Assembly: GCF_029909975.1 (NCBI RefSeq)
Contig: NZ_CP094516.1
Coordinates: forward strand, 7,294,501 to 7,358,500
Length of the DNA: 64,000 nt
Direction of reading: 5' to 3'
Source of the DNA: Bradyrhizobium sp. ISRA430
GTDB taxonomy: Bacteria; Pseudomonadota; Alphaproteobacteria; Rhizobiales; Xanthobacteraceae
Shown: positions 53,940 through 62,506 of the stretch, in pieces
Position numbering within the stretch: the stretch's first letter is position 1
Layout of the letters: each line of letters opens with the position of its first letter
Made by a program: the position numbers and the translations under genes
Notes under the pieces: generated by a model
Databases searched by the model: none
What the model saw: only the letters and a program-made list of their open reading frames with translations
Told to the model about the DNA's origin: nothing

Positions 53940-56408
53940 ATGGGTGCTGCCAAGAAGCAAGGCGCGAGAATAAACACGAAGATGTTCGAGGATGTGTCGG
54001 TGCTGCGGCGCAAGTGGCAGACTGCGCTCAAGCCCGGTGAAACCCTTCCCGGCTATGAAGACGTGATGCTAGGCAGCCTCGGGCGGCTCGCCGATCAAAT
54101 GGTGCTGCTCAAGTGCGAGAACGATGCGTTCACTGTTTCGCGAACTGGCCGCTATGCGCAGCAGTGGCTCGGCGACGAGCGCCGGGACATTCCGATAGCC
54201 GCGCTGCCGCCGGATTGCGCCACCGTCCTGAGCGAGGCCGCGTCGCATGCGATCGCAAACAGCCAGCCCTATCTTGCGGCCGTCCACTGTGTGCGCGATG
54301 GCATGGTGCGGACCTATGACGTGCTGGCGCTGCCGACCTTCTCTCGGTGGGGCGGCACCTTGGTCGGCGCTTACGTCAACGAGCGCGGCGCGCAATACAA
54401 TCTCCTCGATGCGATCTTCGCGACCACCGATGATGGTGTGATCTCGCTCTCGACCATCCGCGACGCGATCGGTCAGCCATCCGATTTCCAGATCGTGCAC
54501 CACAATCAGGGCGCAGCAAGGCTGCTCAAGGTGGCTCCTCAAAGCCTCCAATGGCGGCGGCTGAGTGAAGGCGATCACCTGCTCTGTTCTGAGGGCCTGG
54601 TCGCTCGGCTGCGCGAGGCGGTTGCCAAGAACGAGCGCGACCAGTTCGAAATCGACAGCGACGATCGTAGCCTGCGCTTCGCTGCAACCGTATTCGGCGA
54701 CATCCTGTCGCTGACGATTTCTGATGTGACGCCGTTGAAGCGGCGCGAGGCCTCGTTTCGGCTGCTGTTCGATTCCAATCCGATGCCGATGTGGGTGTTC
54801 GATCCCGAGACGATGAGCTTTCTGAACGTCAACGACGCGGCTGTGCGGCACTACGGCTATTCCCGCGAGCAGTTCCTGAAGATGAGCGTTCGCGACCTCT
54901 GGCCGGAGGATGAGTGGGCCAGCCACACCGAGGTGCTGCAGGAGACTAGCGAGACCTGCCAATCCGAACAGCACTGGCGGCATGTGAAAGCCGACGGAAG
55001 CGAGATCTGCGTGCTCACTTTCGGACGGCGCCTCACCTTCGACGGTCGCGATGCTTATCTGGTCGCTGTCGTCGACATCACCGAACGGCGCAAGGCCGAA
55101 GCCCGCATCGCCCATATGGCCCACCATGATGGTCTGACCAATCTGGCCAACCGCGAGCTCTACCAGGAGCGCCTGAGGGACGCGTTGGAGGCAAGCCCGG
55201 CACCCGGCAGGCGCGTCGCGGTGCTGTGCATCGACCTCGATCTATTCAAGAACGTCAATGATTCGTTCGGCCATCCCATGGGCGATCGCCTGCTCAAGCA
55301 GGTGGCCGACCGGCTGCGTTCGCAGGTACGCGGCAACAACCTCGCCGCGCGGCTCGGCGGTGACGAGTTCGCCGTGATCTTTCCCCAGGCCTCGCCGAAT
55401 GAGATCAGCGACTTCGCCACAGGCCTCATCAGCGTGCTGAGCGCGCCTTACAAGATCGACGGCAATGAAGTGGTGATCGGCGCCTCCGTCGGGATTGCGC
55501 TCTCGCCGGGCGATGGCGCGAGTAGCGAGGATTTGATGCGCAACGCTGACATGGCGCTCTATAAAGCCAAACAGGACGGGCGCGGCATTCACCGCTTCTT
55601 CGAGCGAGAAATGGATCACCAGGCGCAGAAGCGCAGGGAGATGGAACTCGAATTGCGTCGCGCCTTTGCCAATAGCGAGTTCGAGCTGCACTATCAGCCG
55701 CTCATCGATATAGCGAGCGACAAGATCTCAGGCTTCGAGGCGCTGCTGCGCTGGCGACATCCGGAGAAGGGTATGATCTCGCCGGCCGAGTTCATCCCCG
55801 TGGCCGAGGACCTCGGGCTGATCACCTCGATCGGCGAATGGGTGCTGCGCGAAGCCTGCAACGAGGCCGCGAAATGGCCGCGGGAGATCAAGCTTGCAGT
55901 CAACCTGTCGCCGGTCCAATTCCGCAGCCGCAATCTGGTGCAGGTGGTGGTTTCGGTGCTTGCCAATTCTGGCTTGTCGCCCAAGCGCCTTGAGCTCGAA
56001 ATCACCGAAACGGTTTTTCTGGAGGAGAGCGACGCCAACCTCGCGATCCTCCATCAGCTGCGTGATCTCGGGGTGTCCATCTCCATGGACGATTTCGGCA
56101 CTGGCTATTCGAGCTTGAGCTATCTGCGCAGTTTCCCGTTCGACAAGATCAAGATCGACCGCTCTTTCGTCAAGGATCTCGCGCAACGTTCTGATTGCGT
56201 GGCTATCGTGCGCGCGATCTCGGGGCTCGGGCGTAGCCTCAACATCACCACCATCGCAGAGGGCGTGGAGACGACCGACCAGCTCGACTGGCTCCGCGCC
56301 GAGGGCTGCAACGAGGTGCAGGGCTTTCTCTTTAGCGGCGCCAAGCCGGCCGCCGAGATAGAGCAGCTGTTGCTTCGTTTTGGGGCGAGGGCGTCGAGGG
56401 CGGCGTGA
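53940..56408 (+). CDS. PAS-GGDEF-EAL cyclic di-GMP signalling protein
   Basis: An 822-residue protein. An N-terminal PAS-like sensing region (about 20-260) is followed by a PAS domain (FRLLFDSNPMPMWVFDPETM to VAVVDITERRKAEAR, about 275-390). A diguanylate cyclase domain has LARLGGDEFAVIFP-like AARLGGDEFAVIFPQASPNE (GGDEF near 472) and MALYKAKQDGRGIH. An EAL domain has FEALLRWRHPEKGMISPAEF (near 600), LEITETVFLEE, DDFGTGYSSLSYLRSFPFDK and TTIAEGVETTDQLDWLRAEG. Both catalytic motifs are intact; the RxxD inhibitory site before GGDEF is absent. It could make or break c-di-GMP. No transmembrane helix is obvious, so it is likely cytosolic. Confidence 0.92.
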   Translation: MGAAKKQGARINTKMFEDVSVLRRKWQTALKPGETLPGYEDVMLGSLGRLADQMVLLKCENDAFTVSRTGRYAQQWLGDERRDIPIAALPPDCATVLSEAASHAIANSQPYLAAVHCVRDGMVRTYDVLALPTFSRWGGTLVGAYVNERGAQYNLLDAIFATTDDGVISLSTIRDAIGQPSDFQIVHHNQGAARLLKVAPQSLQWRRLSEGDHLLCSEGLVARLREAVAKNERDQFEIDSDDRSLRFAATVFGDILSLTISDVTPLKRREASFRLLFDSNPMPMWVFDPETMSFLNVNDAAVRHYGYSREQFLKMSVRDLWPEDEWASHTEVLQETSETCQSEQHWRHVKADGSEICVLTFGRRLTFDGRDAYLVAVVDITERRKAEARIAHMAHHDGLTNLANRELYQERLRDALEASPAPGRRVAVLCIDLDLFKNVNDSFGHPMGDRLLKQVADRLRSQVRGNNLAARLGGDEFAVIFPQASPNEISDFATGLISVLSAPYKIDGNEVVIGASVGIALSPGDGASSEDLMRNADMALYKAKQDGRGIHRFFEREMDHQAQKRREMELELRRAFANSEFELHYQPLIDIASDKISGFEALLRWRHPEKGMISPAEFIPVAEDLGLITSIGEWVLREACNEAAKWPREIKLAVNLSPVQFRSRNLVQVVVSVLANSGLSPKRLELEITETVFLEESDANLAILHQLRDLGVSISMDDFGTGYSSLSYLRSFPFDKIKIDRSFVKDLAQRSDCVAIVRAISGLGRSLNITTIAEGVETTDQLDWLRAEGCNEVQGFLFSGAKPAAEIEQLLLRFGARASRAA

Positions 56409-56787
56409 ATTTTGGCGTAGCTGCGCGTTCCGACCAGCGTCGGTCCATCACGTCACCGAGCAATTGAAATCCGTCAAAAGAGGCGGTCGGACGCAGGATT
56501 TAAGCGTAAGCATGGTGCGAAACGCTCATCCAAAGCCGAAATATTCAGGTGCGAAAACGAGATTGTTCGTTCGCTACGTACGGTGTTTGTTGTAGCAAAG
56601 GCGCCCAAACTTGCCATTGTAGACTGCGCGATGGGCATACCCAATTCTTCGTTCACGGCAGGGAGTGAGCTGGCACTGCCTGCCTAGAGACGCCATCGGC
56701 AAGCATTTCGGCGCTCGTAGCTTCTTCGTAGTTCTGCGAGATGGTTAAACCGTCGGATACGTCAGGCAAGCATCCCGTCTGTCCCTG
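56409..56787. other. Intergenic region carrying a 38-base repeat
   Basis: No gene seen; holds the right copy of the 38-base inverted repeat at 56552-56589. Confidence 0.4.
56552..56589. repeat. 38-base inverted repeat, right copy
   Basis: Reverse-complement partner of 52918-52955, with four mismatches. Read on the minus strand the shared part would encode TNTVRSERTISFS, and in the other copy TNTVRNERTISFS, which hints at a decayed coding origin or simply a conserved DNA element. Confidence 0.6.
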
Positions 56788-57597
56788 CTAATCGGCAAAG
56801 AGCTTGTCCAGAAGATGCGCCAGCCGTACTCCAGCTTTAAGAAGACGCTCGCGCACCACCGCCGTATTGGCGGCGATGTAGGCGTCATCGATCTCGACGT
56901 GAGTGCTGTCGGGCTTCGTGCATGCCCCCGATTGCAGAACGCAATAGTGCGTCTTGATGTCTTCCGTGATCGCAAAAGACTCGTTGGCCCAGTCGCGCGG
57001 ATCGGATTGAACCCATTCCTCCTTCATGGCTGGCGTCAGCGTATCGATAAGATCGGACACAGCCGTCGATACGTCCGTGCCCACGGCCTTTATGACCAAA
57101 CATGTGTCCCAGGTTGCGTGTAACACGCCGGAACATTGACCACTTACACTGATGTCGTTTCCGCCCCTGTCGTCTGCGAACGAGACGTGCAACGGCTGGT
57201 GGATGTCTCCGACCCAATGTCCGAGAAATTTCAGAGCGATCAGGCGGTCTGCCGGCTTCCCCCTGGCCCCGACGACAGTCGAGTCATTTTCGATTGCGCT
57301 CAAGGCGCACGGGATCGCCCCTGGGCAACCTTCCGGCGGTAACTCGTGCGCCGTGCACGGCAGGTTTAAGAAATGCTCGGAGGCGCGCTTGCGCGGATGA
57401 TCCGGGTAGACGCACGACTCGCTGAATGTGTCATATTCCTGGTCGTTGCGAACCAGCTTGCGGATTGCTGCCCGAGTGTCGACCGTCGCCAGCCGATAGG
57501 CTATTTCGCAAACAATCTGATGTCCTTCATCTCCCCACGCGCAGGCCCGGTCTGTCAGCGAGACCAGCGCGATGAACAAAATCGCGATCATCCGCAT
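56788..57597 (-). CDS. Secreted S1/P1-family nuclease
   Basis: A 269-residue protein starting MRMIAILFIALVSLTDRACA with a Sec signal peptide. Cleavage after ACA leaves the N-terminal Trp of WGDEGHQIVCEIAYRL, the trinuclear zinc ligand typical of S1/P1 nucleases. Further metal ligands appear in CVYPDHPRKRASEHFLNL (Asp, His), IALKFLGHWVGDIHQPLHVS (His, Asp, His) and DRGGNDISV. Such enzymes cut single-stranded DNA and RNA in the periplasm or outside the cell. It starts 17 bases after the lysine-tailed protein gene and is last in a compact four-gene minus-strand unit with a toxin-antitoxin pair. Confidence 0.85.
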   Translation of the reverse strand: MRMIAILFIALVSLTDRACAWGDEGHQIVCEIAYRLATVDTRAAIRKLVRNDQEYDTFSESCVYPDHPRKRASEHFLNLPCTAHELPPEGCPGAIPCALSAIENDSTVVGARGKPADRLIALKFLGHWVGDIHQPLHVSFADDRGGNDISVSGQCSGVLHATWDTCLVIKAVGTDVSTAVSDLIDTLTPAMKEEWVQSDPRDWANESFAITEDIKTHYCVLQSGACTKPDSTHVEIDDAYIAANTAVVRERLLKAGVRLAHLLDKLFAD

Positions 57598-57614
57598 ATT
57601 ATGGTTCTCAGATA

Positions 57615-58232
57615 TCAGCTCTTTCGAGCCGTTCGCTTCCTGGGGGTCTTTGCTTTGGCCTTCGCTTTCTTTTTCGGAGCGGCTTTTTTCTTGGCCCTTT
57701 TCTTCACGACGGCTTTCTTCCTGGCGGCGGCCCGCGCAACAGGCACTCCGCCATCCTTCGTCCCCTTGGAACCGCGCACGCCCTCGCCGGCGAAGACGTC
57801 CGGGTCCTTGGCGGCCTCGGCCTGCCAGGTCTTTTGGGGATTGGCGAAGAACATTTCGCGCCGATGGCTTTTTGCCTTGGATGGATCGAAATAGTCGTTC
57901 GTCCATCGATCGCTGTCATCAAGCAGACCGAATTTCGTCTGGCCGCCATGCTTCGCGATGTCATTTGCGGCATCGCGTGAGTAGAAGTGCCGGAAAATGC
58001 GGTCGAACTCCGTGAGGTAGATGTCCGCCACTCGCGTACCCCACATCCCCGGGGCTTTTGTGCGCACTGATCGCGGCTGGCGCAGCCGTCGAAAAGCGGT
58101 CAGAGCGCATGCGAAATGGTCGACGACGGGCCGGTCCAGCCAATCACACCACTGATTCGGAAAGCTTATGCTGAGCCCTTGGTCAGCAAAAGCCTGGAGG
58201 TCGGCGAGTGAAAGGTCGTCAAAATCCTGCAA
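57615..58232 (-). CDS. Unknown protein with Lys/Ala-rich tail
   Basis: A 205-residue protein. The body (1-150) reads LSLADLQAFADQGLSISFPN, VVDHFACALTAFRRLRQPRS, MWGTRVADIYLTEFDRIFRH and GGQTKFGLLDDSDRWTNDYF, a soluble domain I cannot assign. The last about 45 residues are a low-complexity tail rich in Lys, Ala and Arg (KKRAKKKAAPKKKAKAKAKT), like histone-H1-type nucleic-acid-binding tails. It begins six bases after the PIN toxin gene and is followed 17 bases later by the nuclease, so it belongs to the same unit. DNA or RNA binding is inferred from the tail. Confidence 0.7.
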   Translation of the reverse strand: MQDFDDLSLADLQAFADQGLSISFPNQWCDWLDRPVVDHFACALTAFRRLRQPRSVRTKAPGMWGTRVADIYLTEFDRIFRHFYSRDAANDIAKHGGQTKFGLLDDSDRWTNDYFDPSKAKSHRREMFFANPQKTWQAEAAKDPDVFAGEGVRGSKGTKDGGVPVARAAARKKAVVKKRAKKKAAPKKKAKAKAKTPRKRTARKS

Positions 58233-58238
58233 TGGGGA

Positions 58239-58805
58239 TCATTTCGGACGGTAGAGCAGCACGCGACCGGTTGGTATCAGCTGGAGTAGAATATCATAGT
58301 CGGCGACATTGGCGGTCAGGACGACCAGGCCGAGCTTTTGCCCCTGCAGGAACAGCACGCAATCCTGAAGCGCGCGCAATTTGCCGTCCTTTTCATATCC
58401 CTGGAGGCGGCAGAGGATCCCTGATAGCAGCGCGGCTCGTCCCAGCACGTCTATGTCCGGCGCAAAGATCCGATGCGGCGGCATCGCTTTGATCTGCTTC
58501 CCGATCACATCGAGGACAGAAGCGGTTCGCGCGTCGGAAGGATTGAGTGCGCCGACCGTGTACATCAGCTCCTGGATGGCGACAGTCGAATGATTGACTT
58601 GTCGGTGCGTGATCAGGTCGTCCAGGATCGAAGGCGAACGATCTTGCATTTGATCGATATAGACGCAGGTATCGAGCAGTAGCCCCTGTCCAGCGGTCAG
58701 ACCAACGCTGACGAACGGAAGTTCATCGTCGGTGCGCCGTGCCAGCGTGTTTTCCGGATCGAACCGCGCCCAACGTCGCGCCGCGTCAAAGTCGAATTCC
58801 GCCAC
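58239..58805 (-). CDS. PIN-domain toxin-like protein
   Basis: A 188-residue protein with a PIN fold. LLLDTCVYIDQMQDRSPSIL carries the first conserved Asp, VNHSTVAIQELMYTVGAL the Glu, LRALQDCVLFLQGQKLGLVV an Asp in the third position and LTANVADYDILLQL the last. VapC toxins with this arrangement are RNases cutting tRNA or rRNA. It is longer than a typical VapC of about 130 residues by about 40 residues at the N-terminus. It starts one base after the stop of the putative antitoxin, the usual arrangement of toxin-antitoxin modules. Confidence 0.75.
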   Translation of the reverse strand: MAEFDFDAARRWARFDPENTLARRTDDELPFVSVGLTAGQGLLLDTCVYIDQMQDRSPSILDDLITHRQVNHSTVAIQELMYTVGALNPSDARTASVLDVIGKQIKAMPPHRIFAPDIDVLGRAALLSGILCRLQGYEKDGKLRALQDCVLFLQGQKLGLVVLTANVADYDILLQLIPTGRVLLYRPK

Positions 58806-58806
58806 G

Positions 58807-59181
58807 TTAGAAACCGAGCTTCAACGCTGGGTCGACCTTGCCCCGAGACTCCTTGAACGCTTCTGCGAAGTTGTCCTCGAGTGCGACCGTCGCCAGTGCA
58901 AACTCGATCAACTCCGTATCCGCCTCGATGCCCGTCTGGTGCTTGGCCTGCCGGACCAAGGCCGGACTAACCCGGCCACCGATGCGGCTGCCTTTTTCAC
59001 TCAAAAGGCCAGATCGTTCCGCCGCCAGCATGACCGCTTCAAATCGCGCCTTGCTCGCGATAAGCCCGCTGGTCCCCAGCTCTCGCTTAAGGGTTTTTAT
59101 CAGTACCGAGCCACCCTTGGATGCAGCTCTTCTCCGTTTCGCCCGGAGGGGCGTGGGCTTGCTCGCCGATCCTTTTGCCAT
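58807..59181 (-). CDS. Putative antitoxin of the PIN module
   Basis: A 124-residue protein starting MAKGSASKPTPLRAKRRRAA, a basic leader. It continues LIASKARFEAVMLAAERSGL and ends with RVSPALVRQAKHQTGIEADT and ELIEFALATVALEDNFAEAF. The late segment has the helix pattern (VxxALVxQAKxxTGIxxDTELIEFALA) seen in antitoxins that neighbour PIN toxins. It precedes the toxin by one base. The order antitoxin-toxin and the tight spacing support the call; DNA binding and autoregulation are inferred. Confidence 0.65.
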   Translation of the reverse strand: MAKGSASKPTPLRAKRRRAASKGGSVLIKTLKRELGTSGLIASKARFEAVMLAAERSGLLSEKGSRIGGRVSPALVRQAKHQTGIEADTELIEFALATVALEDNFAEAFKESRGKVDPALKLGF

Positions 59182-59609
59182 AAAACTTATCCGTTGTTGA
59201 ACAAAAATGAAATTTGTCTAACAAAGTAGTCTTTTGCTGCTTCGACTTCAAGGCGTCTGATGGCTGTGCCGGCCTCGAGGACCAAGTCGACTATCAATAG
59301 AAGAAGTTGTTGGGCGCAGCTGCGCTGTCGATGCTGCTCGTCGGCGGTGCTGAGTTGAACTCGCGTACGGACAGGAGGAAGCCTCCGCCATTTGGTCCGG
59401 CTGGCAATCATGGGCACGCCCGATCACCTAGCCTCTTGTTTTGACGGCGTTTCGCCGCAGCGAGATCGTCCCCTATATCGCCCATGCGCTGCCGGTTAGT
59501 GAGCCGCACAAGATTGCTGGGATCGTTGTGGGGCCGGCAGCGCCGCTCGAGACCGAGCGGACGCTAAGGACCTGCTTTCCGGGCCGCTCAGGCGCGCTTT
59601 CAGGGAAAT
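59182..59609. other. Divergent intergenic region
   Basis: Lies between the PIN module and the hipB operators. No gene is recognised; it must contain the promoter of the minus-strand PIN unit. Confidence 0.4.
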
Positions 59610-59674
59610 GTTCCCGCTCGGTAACTTTTGTGCTCCTTCCACCGGAACTGAGCGAAGAGTTCCCGATCGGTAAC
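59610..59674. promoter_or_regulatory. Twin palindromic operators upstream of hipB
   Basis: GTTCCCGCTCGGTAAC (59610-59625) and GTTCCCGATCGGTAAC (59659-59674) differ at one base and are 49 bases apart. Each is nearly palindromic (GTTnCCGATCGGnAAC). The second ends 17 bases before the hipB ATG at 59692. HipB proteins are known to repress their own operon by binding spaced palindromes, so these are strong operator candidates. Confidence 0.65.
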
Positions 59675-59691
59675 TTTACGACGAGGGAACT

Positions 59692-60065
59692 ATGAACACG
59701 CCTCCAAAGGGCACTCCCCCTCGGGCGGAACCGAGGCTCCGGGCGAGACCGGTGTCGCACGCCAAGCTGCCGAGTTCGCTGCAGCATTCGGTCGTCTCAT
59801 CCAGGAAGAACGCAAACGCCAAGGCCTCCGGCAGGACGAGCTAGCCATGGTGCGCGGGACAGGAAAGCGCTTCATCGTCGACCTCGAGGCCGGAAAAAGC
59901 ACCTGTCAGCTCGGGCGCAGCCTGCACGTGGCAAACGTGCTCGGGCTGCGCATTGAGGATGTTCTCAAGGATGCCCAAGCCCGCCGCGCGAACACTTCCA
60001 AGACACCGGACATTCCCGACAGCGACGAGGAGGAGCCTCATGGACCGTCTTCCGGTCTACTTTGA
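59692..60065 (+). pseudogene. hipB: HipB-type antitoxin, frameshift in C-run
   Basis: ATG at 59692 starts MNTPPKGTPP, then the frame is lost in a run of five C (59711-59715). With one more C it reads SGGTEAPGETGVARQAAEFA and FGRLIQEERKRQGLRQDELA, followed by VRGTGKRFIVDLEAGKSTCQ, the Xre-type helix-turn-helix, and LGRSLHVANVLGLRIEDVLK. The length of 374 bases is one short of a codon multiple. ATG at 59847 could make only a shortened product lacking helix 1. The end overlaps hipA by 26 bases. The C-run lesion could also be phase variation or a sequence error. Confidence 0.7.
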
Positions 60066-61321
60066 GACGCGAGAGGTCGGCTGGATCACGGCCGCCGACG
60101 AAGCGTCAGCCTTCACCTATGCCGAATCCTGGCGCGGGCTGACCGGCGCCTTCCCTGTGTCGCTCACCATGCCGCTCTCGCGGGCGTCGCACGATGCCTC
60201 GGCAATTCTGCCATGGGCGGCAAATCTGCTGCCGGAGAACGCAACTCTCGGGACCGTAGGTCATATGCTCGGTAAGTCGCCGGACGATATCATCGGTCTT
60301 CCTGCCGAGATGGGCCGCGACATCGCCGGCGCGCTCTCCGTCGGACAAGCCGGCACCGGGCTGATCGCCGGCAAAGGGCGAGAGATCCCCGACAAGGCCT
60401 CGCTCGAGCGCATCCTCAATGAGCTACCCCACAGGCCCTTCCTCGTCGGCGAAGATGGCGTGTCGATGTCGCTTGCCGGTGTGCAGACGAAGCTCGCCGT
60501 CGCTCTGGATGGCGACACCCTGTACATACCGATCGACGGCGCGCCATCGACCCACATCATCAAGCCCGATGGCGAGCTCTTGCCTGGCGCCGTCCAGAAC
60601 GAGGCATTCTGCCTGACGCTCGCGCGCATGATCGGAATCCCGACTCCAAAGGTGACGACCGGGACGGCAGGCGAGCGTAGCTATCTGCTGGTTGAGCGCT
60701 ATGACCGCCGCCGTGACGGCAAGAGGTGGCGGCGGCTGCATCAGGAGGACTTCTGCCAAGCCTTCGGCCGGCCGCCAGCTGCCAAGCACCAGAACAACGA
60801 TAGAGGCCTAAAAGGACCATCATTGGCCGACATGATCGGCCTGACCCAGCGCCACATGACAGCACAGGACACAGCCCGCTTCGTCGATCTCGCCATCTTC
60901 AATCCGATGGTGTGGAACACGGATTCCCCCGCCCTCGCTGATGCTATCGGCGCGCGGCGCCGCCATGGCGCCAGGCTACGACATCGTCTGTGCGGCGCCA
61001 TATCCGAAGATCACCCGCAACATGGCGCAGAAGATCGGCGGGCAGAAACAGGCCGACCAGCTCGGACGCGATCACTGGGAGCGCGTCGCCATCGACTGCA
61101 AGCTCTCTCCAGCGCAGACGATCCGGCGCGTCTCCGAGATTGCTCAGGCCGTCACGCACCATGCAATGGCGGCCGAGGCCGAGGTCGAAGCCATGCCAGC
61201 CGGCGGCGATCCCGTCCTGGACACGGTGGTCGAGGCGGTGATTTCGCGCACACGCGGCTACCTAGAGCGCCTAAAGCAAGCGGATCCAGCGCCGGAAGAC
61301 GCAGCAGCCCCAACGCCCTAG
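60040..61321 (+). pseudogene. hipA: HipA-type serine/threonine kinase toxin, frameshifted
   Basis: Starts MDRLPVYFETREVGWITAAD after a GGAGGAG site. It contains FPVSLTMPLSRASHDASAIL, PWAANLLPENATLG, FLVGEDGVSMSLAGVQTKLA (the GVQxK kinase motif), STHIIKPDG and EAFCLTLARMIGIPTPKV. ERYDRRRDGKRWRRLHQEDF and CQAFG follow. After DLAIFNPMVWNTDSPA the catalytic loop that should read NTDAHxKN is disrupted: about 20 codons are lost and the frame shifts near 60940. The C-terminal part resumes as MAPGYDIVCAAPYP and ITRNMAQKIGGQKQADQLGR, ending at 61321. The kinase is inactive, which makes loss of the antitoxin tolerable. Confidence 0.85.
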
Positions 61322-61547
61322 GACTAGACGCATGTCGCGGCGAAAGCCGAGCCCGCCTGCCTCGCCGCCTGACGTGGCTGCACATCGTGCTCAAGGCTCA
61401 TGGCACAGCGAGGGCTGGGGTACTGGCCGAAATAGACCACTCGGGATTTCAAAGTAGGCCACTGAAATTACACACCGTAGTTATACTGACTCCAACTACC
61501 ATTGCGCGAACCTATCTCTGGACTCCACCAGAATGGAGGTAGGGAAT

Positions 61548-61838
61548 ATGTCCCGAGTTACCGAAGCTGAAGTTGCCGAAGCGGCCATCAAAGTTCTTAC
61601 CGATCGAGCTACAGGTCGTGCGACCATTAAAGAGTTGATTGAAGAAATTCCGAACTACCTAACGCTTTCAGCCGAAGACCTTGCGCCATCACCGACCCGG
61701 CCAGGCGAGGCGTTATGGGAGCAGCAGGTGCGCAACATCACCTCACATAAAGCGTCGCCCGGAAACGCCATCTACGAAGGCAAGCTTGTCGCCATCCCCG
61801 GCGGCTTGGCGCTGCCGGGGCGCGAGGTTGCAGCCTAG
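61548..61838 (+). CDS. Small protein with possible winged helix
   Basis: A 96-residue protein starting MSRVTEAEVAEAAIKVLTDR with GGAGGTAGGG just upstream. It continues GRATIKELIEEIPNYLTLSA and RPGEALWEQQVRNITSHKAS, then AIYEGKLVAIPGGLALPGRE. The pattern of helices followed by ALWEQQVRNITSH and a short hairpin (AIYEGKLVAIPGG) resembles the winged-helix N-terminal domain found in Mrr-like restriction proteins and related regulators. It converges with the methyltransferase gene; their stops are adjacent. A link to restriction-modification is a guess. Confidence 0.5.
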   Translation: MSRVTEAEVAEAAIKVLTDRATGRATIKELIEEIPNYLTLSAEDLAPSPTRPGEALWEQQVRNITSHKASPGNAIYEGKLVAIPGGLALPGREVAA

Positions 61839-62435
61839 CTAGGAGAACTTCGCCTTATAGCCGGGTTTGAACCATTTCAGTTCGGTTTTGCCCGGCGCTT
61901 CTTTATCCCAAACAAACCATGCATAAGCCGTCGTTCCGCTGCCCTTGGGCTCCACGCCGCTAGGATAGAAAGTAATACGCTCGCTGAAAACCCAGACCCG
62001 AGCGGGCGGTATCTTTGCGAAGATCGTATTTGCGCGGTTCGCGCCCTCTAAGAAGGCAAGCCGCAACAGCAGTGCGAACTTGCGGTTCGAATGCTTGACG
62101 CCGCTGGCGACAAAGCCCTCAGCGCAGTTGTAAGGCGGATTGGTTACGATGTTGTCGGCTGACCATTTCGGCTCAAGAAAGTCAAAGCCGATCTCGCCAT
62201 AGCCGCGATCGTATAAATCAGAACTGCGAACGGGCTGCCCGGTCTGCTCTAGCACCCGGGACATCGTCCCATCACCACACGCGCTTTCCCAAATCTCGCC
62301 GGTGAATTTTTCATTGTCGATCAGAGCAAACGTTGCCCACGGTGGGGTGGGGAAAAAATCAGGCCCGCTGAGATCAGCGAACCTTTTCATTGTCGGCTTA
62401 AAGCCGCCGTTCAAATTGTAAGTTGGGTCTGCCAT
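61839..62435 (-). CDS. DNA N6-adenine methyltransferase-like protein
   Basis: A 198-residue protein starting MADPTYNLNGGFKPTMKRFA with AAGGAG upstream; in-frame starts earlier are unsupported. FFPTPPWATFALIDNE and IWESACGDGTMSRVLEQTGQ (the SAM-binding motif I region), SSDLYDRGYGEIGFDFLEP, and the catalytic NIVTNPPYNCAEGFVASGVK (NPPY) follow. The C-terminal part has NRKFALLLRLAFLEGANRAN and YAWFVWDKEAPGKT. This short single-domain form is common in phages and mobile elements. No restriction enzyme is obvious next to it, so it may be an orphan modifier. Confidence 0.8.
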   Translation of the reverse strand: MADPTYNLNGGFKPTMKRFADLSGPDFFPTPPWATFALIDNEKFTGEIWESACGDGTMSRVLEQTGQPVRSSDLYDRGYGEIGFDFLEPKWSADNIVTNPPYNCAEGFVASGVKHSNRKFALLLRLAFLEGANRANTIFAKIPPARVWVFSERITFYPSGVEPKGSGTTAYAWFVWDKEAPGKTELKWFKPGYKAKFS

Positions 62436-62506
62436 TCCGAATCTCCTTGGATGGCAGAGTATCAGAATCATTGATTCAGCAAGGGTTTTTAGTGAGTCAT
62501 TATGAC

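Noticed and set aside
54069..55127. A 352-codon minus-strand frame
   Set aside because: Antisense shadow of the PAS and GGDEF regions; no family motifs.
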